Translations under genes and position numbers: made by a program
From: Methanimicrococcus sp.
GTDB taxonomy: Archaea > Halobacteriota > Methanosarcinia > Methanosarcinales > Methanosarcinaceae
DNA: 16,145 nucleotides
Assembly: GCA_009783635.1 (NCBI GenBank)
Contig: WRDC01000019.1
Location: 1 to 16,145, forward strand
Direction of reading: 5' to 3'
Shown: positions 13,207 through 16,145 of the stretch, one piece after another
Numbering within the stretch: the stretch's first letter is position 1
Layout: each line of letters opens with the position of its first letter
The notes under the pieces: generated by a model
Databases searched by the model: none
What the model saw: the letters and a program-made list of their open reading frames with translations, nothing else
Told to the model about the DNA's origin: nothing

Positions 13207-14028
13207 ATGAGACTTGACAGTTATTTGACGGATACCGGCATTTTCAAATCCCGCGGACGGGCGAAGAGGGCAATCGAAGAGGGAAAAGTCAAACTGAACG
13301 GAACAATCTGCACAAAACCTTCCAAGAACATCACAACGGAGGATGTCATCGATGTTGAAGAGGGACTGGATATGCCGCGCGGCTATTTTAAGCTCAGGTC
13401 AATTCAGGAGAGGATCCCAATCTTAAAAGAAGGGGATTATGTTTTGGATTTAGGATCCAGCGCGGGCGGTTTTTTGATGTTCGCGTCGGAAGTGGTCGGG
13501 GAGGATGGCCATGTTCACGGCATTGAATTTTCCAAAGATTTCAGAACCGAACTCGGAAAACTGGCCTATGAAAATGAGAACATTACAATCACTTTCGGAG
13601 ACGTGTTCACACTTCCCTTGGAAAGCGCGGCAACTCCGAAAAACACAAAAAACGGAAAAATTGATGTTTTGTTAAACGACATGACGCTTGAACCCGCCGA
13701 TTCGATTGCCGCTTTGGAACGTATGAGTCCGCTTCTCAGAGACGGCGGAAAATTGCTTCAGGTCATAAAAATCCCGAAGAACCGCTCAAAAGCGTCTATT
13801 CTGAGAAAAATCGAGTCGTTCGGTTTTATGATTGAAGAAGTCATCGAACCGGAAAAGCAGGAAACATATATCATTGCCGTCAAAGAACGGCCGGCTGAAG
13901 AAAAGGCGGTATCGGCGGTATCTGAAAATTACATTGACGAAGACGGAATTGAATACGACTTAGAGCCGGAATTGGGAACGGACAGTATTGACATTACGGA
14001 TTGGGTGTTTGAAGAAGAAAACGGCTGA
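13207..14028 (+). CDS. S4-domain/FtsJ-like RNA methyltransferase (TlyA-like)
   Basis: Of 273 residues, the first 60 or so form an S4 RNA-binding domain (MRLDSYLTDTG, RAIEEGKVKLNG). A Rossmann-type SAM-dependent methyltransferase of the FtsJ/TlyA superfamily follows. The SAM motif is LDLGSSAGGF at 80-89. The candidate catalytic tetrad is Lys62, Asp158, Lys188 and Glu219, matching the K-D-K-E order of RrmJ 2'-O-methyltransferases. A ribosomal RNA target is likely, as for TlyA, but the exact nucleotide cannot be told. An acidic tail from about residue 226 (YIDEDGIEYDLEPEL, then WVFEEENG) extends beyond the usual domain end. The start at 13207 fits the TATA spacing. The gene is convergent with the winged-helix gene, with a shared terminator hairpin. 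Confidence 0.88.
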   Translation: MRLDSYLTDTGIFKSRGRAKRAIEEGKVKLNGTICTKPSKNITTEDVIDVEEGLDMPRGYFKLRSIQERIPILKEGDYVLDLGSSAGGFLMFASEVVGEDGHVHGIEFSKDFRTELGKLAYENENITITFGDVFTLPLESAATPKNTKNGKIDVLLNDMTLEPADSIAALERMSPLLRDGGKLLQVIKIPKNRSKASILRKIESFGFMIEEVIEPEKQETYIIAVKERPAEEKAVSAVSENYIDEDGIEYDLEPELGTDSIDITDWVFEEENG

Positions 14029-14076
14029 AATAAGCGAACGAAAAAAAAAAGAAAAGGGATGAAAGTGAGAATAAAG

Positions 14077-14121
14077 AAAAATGAGTTGTAAACAACCGGT
14101 AGTTTTTTACAATTCATTTTT
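14077..14121. terminator. Bidirectional hairpin between convergent genes
   Basis: AAAAATGAGTTGTAAA at 14077-14092 pairs with TTTACAATTCATTTTT at 14106-14121. That gives 16 pairs, one of them G-T, around a 13-base loop. A- and T-runs at both ends give a T-tract in either direction. The right arm contains the stop codon (14107-14109) of the minus-strand regulator, so the hairpin overlaps the coding end. Confidence 0.7.
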
Positions 14122-14511
14122 ACTTATGGGATTCTCGTTTTTAACGATATTTTTGAGTTGTTTTATGATGAGAAACGATTCATCATAACTTTGATGCGCT
14201 TCCGACTCATAATATTCATAAATTTTATCCATCGTTACGCAGAGTGAATATATTTTGAGCGGCCGCCCCTTTTTATTAACTCTGATCATTCGGCTTTCAA
14301 TCCATTGATTATCGCCCATGAAACAAATCGCCAGACTTATTTCAGATTGGCGAAGGCCGGTCCCGATTTCAATTTCGCGGGACGATGCTTCTTTAGCATT
14401 CAATAAATAAACAATTGCTAATGCGACATTTCTTTGTACACCTAAATTTCTTAAATCCGAGACAAAAACCAAATCGTTCTCGTCCAGTATTTTAACTTCG
14501 AAGTCAATCAA
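14107..14511 (-). CDS. Winged-helix transcriptional regulator of a methanogen-type family
   Basis: This is a DNA-binding protein of 134 residues in the chosen frame. The helix-turn-helix covers about 27-75: GVQRNVALAIVYLLNAKEAS, REIEIGTGLRQSEISLA, then QWIESRMIRVNKKGRPLKIY, whose GRPLKIY is a typical wing. A C-terminal helix-rich tail (DKIYEYYESEAHQSYDES) may dimerise. It looks like the ArsR/TrmB-like regulators that are numerous in Methanosarcinales; no ligand-binding domain is visible. I choose the TTG at 14511 because AAGGTGAT ends three bases before it. An ATG at 14556 would extend the protein by 15 residues but has no ribosome site. A 16-bp palindrome at 14617-14632 may be its promoter or operator. 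Confidence 0.8.
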   Translation of the reverse strand: MIDFEVKILDENDLVFVSDLRNLGVQRNVALAIVYLLNAKEASSREIEIGTGLRQSEISLAICFMGDNQWIESRMIRVNKKGRPLKIYSLCVTMDKIYEYYESEAHQSYDESFLIIKQLKNIVKNENPISKNEL

Positions 14512-14616
14512 ATAATCACCTTTTTGAATAAAATGTAAAAAGTTTAACCTTAACATCGTTTAAGCATTCTGTTTTGCGATTTATCGTACTCCTCCCGTCA
14601 CTTAATAAAAAAATAC

Positions 14617-14632
14617 AACAATATATATTGTT
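14617..14632. promoter_or_regulatory. Perfect 16-bp palindrome AACAATATATATTGTT
   Basis: The palindrome has a TATA-type centre and lies 106 bp before the TTG of the winged-helix gene. On the minus strand a start near 14598 would leave a leader of about 87 nt carrying the GGTGAT site. It could combine a promoter and an autoregulatory operator. The remaining DNA of 14512-14970 is very AT-rich and holds a possible gene remnant and a short tandem repeat. Confidence 0.45.
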
Positions 14633-14638
14633 AATATA

Positions 14639-14785
14639 TTTTTAGATGCCCCTATAATAATAGGTTCTGCTGATAACGAAGTTGTCAACTCTGTAGATAA
14701 GTTTGGTAATGTATTTAAACAAATCGAAATGTTTTGCGAAAAGGAATTATTATTTTCAGATAAAATTCTATTTCATTTTTATTAA
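14639..14785 (+). pseudogene. Possible C-terminal gene remnant without a start
   Basis: From 14639 the plus strand reads through 48 codons to a TAA at 14783-14785: FLDAPIIIGSADNEVVNSVD, then KFGNVFKQIEMFCEKELLFS, then DKILFHFY. The residue mix looks protein-like (mixed acidic, basic and hydrophobic). There is no ATG, GTG or TTG in frame at its beginning and no ribosome site. The only in-frame ATG lies well inside. I read it, with little confidence, as a decayed gene end; chance in AT-rich DNA is the alternative. Confidence 0.22.
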
Positions 14786-14835
14786 AACGACGTTTAAAAA
14801 ATGAACTTCTTAAATTTTAGTCAAAATTAACTTTG

Positions 14836-14858
14836 TATCAGTCCGTCATATCAGTCCG
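14836..14858 (+). repeat. Short direct repeat TATCAGTCCG, 13-bp spacing
   Basis: TATCAGTCCG occurs at 14836-14845 and again at 14849-14858. It is the only GC-containing patch in the AT-rich leader region upstream of carS and could be a pair of regulator half-sites. Otherwise I see nothing in 14786-14890. Confidence 0.4.
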
Positions 14859-14970
14859 CGAAAAAAATTAGATCTGTCATAAAAATAAATATATGAAGTC
14901 GGTATTACCTACTTTTAAAATAAAACCAATCTGCGTGTTATTCTCATATTTTTCATCGGGACGGGTCAAA

Positions 14971-15561
14971 ATGCTTATGGAAATCGGAACAGCAATTGTG
15001 GTCGGCTTGTGGGTAATGCTTCCTGCCTACCTCCCCAATTCATTCGCGGCTGTCTTCGGCGGCGGAAAGCCCATCGACGGCGGAAAAACGATGAAAGACG
15101 GAAGACGGATATTGGGCGACGGAAAAACGTGGCGCGGCTTTTTCGCCGGAACCGCTCTCGGATTGCTCGTCGGTTTGATTGAAATTTTCCTCCTGAGCAA
15201 AGGATTTCATTTCTTCGGCATTTCTCTTCCCGGTTTCAGCGCGGCGGGCATTGCCGGCGCCCTTGACGTGTCCGCGGTCATTGCCATTCTGTCACTGGCG
15301 ACCGGCGCGCTTTTAGGGGATATGACATTCAGCTTCCTCAAACGCCGCCTCGGCCTGAAAAGAGGACAAGCCCTGCCGCTGGCCGACCAATATGATTTTT
15401 TGATCGGCGCTTTCGTTTTGACCGCCATCACATCATTCGGATGGCTGACGGCGACATTGGATTGGACAACTTTCATTGTCATTATCATTATGACGCCGGT
15501 TCTTCATTTGGGAACAAATATTATCGGATACTTGATCGGCGTTAAAAACGAACCGTGGTAA
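14971..15561 (+). CDS. carS: CDP-archaeol synthase
   Basis: CarS transfers CTP to 2,3-di-O-geranylgeranylglyceryl phosphate, giving CDP-archaeol for archaeal ether phospholipids. The 196-residue protein is an integral membrane enzyme with hydrophobic segments at about 3-25, 54-76, 91-118, 147-167 and 170-190. The signature is complete: PNSFAAVFGGGKPIDGGKTM, then KDGRRILGDGKTWRGF near 40-56, and LGDMTFSFLKRRLGLKRGQA with the PLADQYDF segment in the second half. I start at the ATG at 14971 because family members begin just before this first helix. An ATG at 14893 would add 26 basic residues and sits directly on a TATA-like ATAAATATA, more likely promoter. pyrE follows 74 bases downstream. Confidence 0.93.
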   Translation: MLMEIGTAIVVGLWVMLPAYLPNSFAAVFGGGKPIDGGKTMKDGRRILGDGKTWRGFFAGTALGLLVGLIEIFLLSKGFHFFGISLPGFSAAGIAGALDVSAVIAILSLATGALLGDMTFSFLKRRLGLKRGQALPLADQYDFLIGAFVLTAITSFGWLTATLDWTTFIVIIIMTPVLHLGTNIIGYLIGVKNEPW

Positions 15562-15588
15562 GATGCCCGGAAAATCAAAAGAAAAATA

Positions 15589-15610
15589 AATATCTGAAAA
15601 ATATCTGAAA
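15589..15610 (+). repeat. Tandem 11-bp duplication AATATCTGAAA before pyrE
   Basis: AATATCTGAAA is repeated exactly, head to tail, in the carS-pyrE gap, 26-47 bp before the pyrE start. It overlaps the position where a TATA box for a separate pyrE promoter would lie. Confidence 0.5.
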
Positions 15611-15635
15611 TGAAACAACGGTAAGACCGATTATT

Positions 15636-16145
15636 ATGGATAATTCTGAAATCATTCAAGCGCTGAAAGACTGTGAAGCCGTTTTATTCGGCGATTTTAC
15701 GTTGTCTTCCGGTCAGAAAAGCAATTATTACATTGATATCAAAAAAGCGAGCACTGACCCGAAAACGCTGAGAATCGTCGCCGATTACATCGCCCGCCTG
15801 ATTCCCGCCGTCACAAACGCGGACCCGGGAAAAACAATTATCGGCGGCGTCGAACTCGGCGGCGTTCCGATCGCGACCGCGGTATCACTTTCAACCGATT
15901 TTCCGCTGCTCATCATCCGCAAAGAGCAAAAAGAATACGGCACAAAGAGCCGTTATGTCGGGCAGCTTGACCTCAACAAAGAAATCATTTTAATGGAAGA
16001 CGTCACCACCAGCGGCGGTTCGGTGAAAAAAGCAATCCTCGCCCTCAAAGAAGACGGCGCGAAAATCAACAAAGTCATTACCATTGTTGACCGCGAATCC
16101 GGCGCGGCCGAATCGCTCAAAGAAGTCGGCGTGGAACTGATTCCG
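15636..16145 (+). CDS. pyrE: Orotate phosphoribosyltransferase (C-terminus cut by window end)
   Basis: PyrE converts orotate and PRPP to orotidine 5'-monophosphate in pyrimidine synthesis. The first 170 residues are present; the family is usually around 175-215, so little is missing. The orotate-binding N-terminus has FGDFTLSSGQKSNYYIDIKK at 18-37. Next come IIGGVELGGVPIA at 68-80 and RKEQKEYGT at 95-103, the flexible catalytic loop. The PRPP motif ILMEDVTTSGGS is at 118-129. The ATG at 15636 starts a normal-length N-terminus, and the only upstream ribosome-like site is a weak GGTAAG. The gene lies downstream of carS on the same strand and may be co-transcribed. Confidence 0.95.
   Translation, partial: MDNSEIIQALKDCEAVLFGDFTLSSGQKSNYYIDIKKASTDPKTLRIVADYIARLIPAVTNADPGKTIIGGVELGGVPIATAVSLSTDFPLLIIRKEQKEYGTKSRYVGQLDLNKEIILMEDVTTSGGSVKKAILALKEDGAKINKVITIVDRESGAAESLKEVGVELIP

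Noticed and set aside
1..16145. tRNA, rRNA or insertion-sequence genes
   Set aside because: I looked for T-loop-like GGTTC motifs outside coding DNA and for transposase-like proteins and found none that could be supported.

Overview
The window reads as a stretch of chromosome from a euryarchaeal methanogen, most likely Methanosarcinales-like, although the genus cannot be fixed from sequence alone. Three things point to archaea: an archaeal-type CDP-archaeol synthase (CarS) for ether lipids, TATA boxes lying 25 to 28 bp upstream of several start codons (apparently leaderless genes), and Shine-Dalgarno sites of the GGTGA type before others, including two TTG starts. I see no phage, insertion sequence, CRISPR array, tRNA or rRNA gene.

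Layout. Positions 1-127 hold the tail of an unidentified plus-strand gene, convergent with an AI-2E/PerM-family membrane protein (154-1242, minus). argS (1501-3237, plus) converges on asd (3707-4735, minus), and the 470 bp between them carry an inverted pair of a roughly 90-bp repeat with stable hairpins. A minus-strand run follows: a 58-residue two-cluster ferredoxin with a hairpin/T-tract terminator, an unknown 142-aa protein, a CNNM/CBS/CorC membrane protein, and a YjdF/DUF2238-like membrane protein. From about 8362 to 12208, also minus, lies a zinc (or manganese) uptake cluster: a DtxR-family regulator, a 79-aa His/Asp/Cys-rich lipoprotein, znuA, znuC and znuB. Next come an FMN-binding pyridoxamine-oxidase-like protein (minus) and a divergent S4/FtsJ RNA methyltransferase (plus). 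A winged-helix regulator (minus), carS (plus) and the start of pyrE (plus, cut by the window end) finish the window.

The part most worth attention is the metal cluster. The small lipoprotein is a duplicate of the znuA leader, signal peptide and His-rich segment, but it stops before the binding domain and has expanded into a near-pure His/Asp/Cys tail. An identical 18-nt sequence containing the palindrome GGTATAATACC lies upstream of both the lipoprotein-znuACB unit and the DtxR gene. I infer that this is the DtxR operator, which would place uptake genes and regulator in one autoregulated metal regulon.

A second theme is repeat-rich intergenic DNA. There are three copies of one hairpin-bearing element (3258-3347, 3611-3697, 12478-12577), a 21-bp repeat in six units that runs into the end of znuB, a 24/47-bp repeat array, a 29-bp A-rich array, and several short tandem duplications next to promoters.
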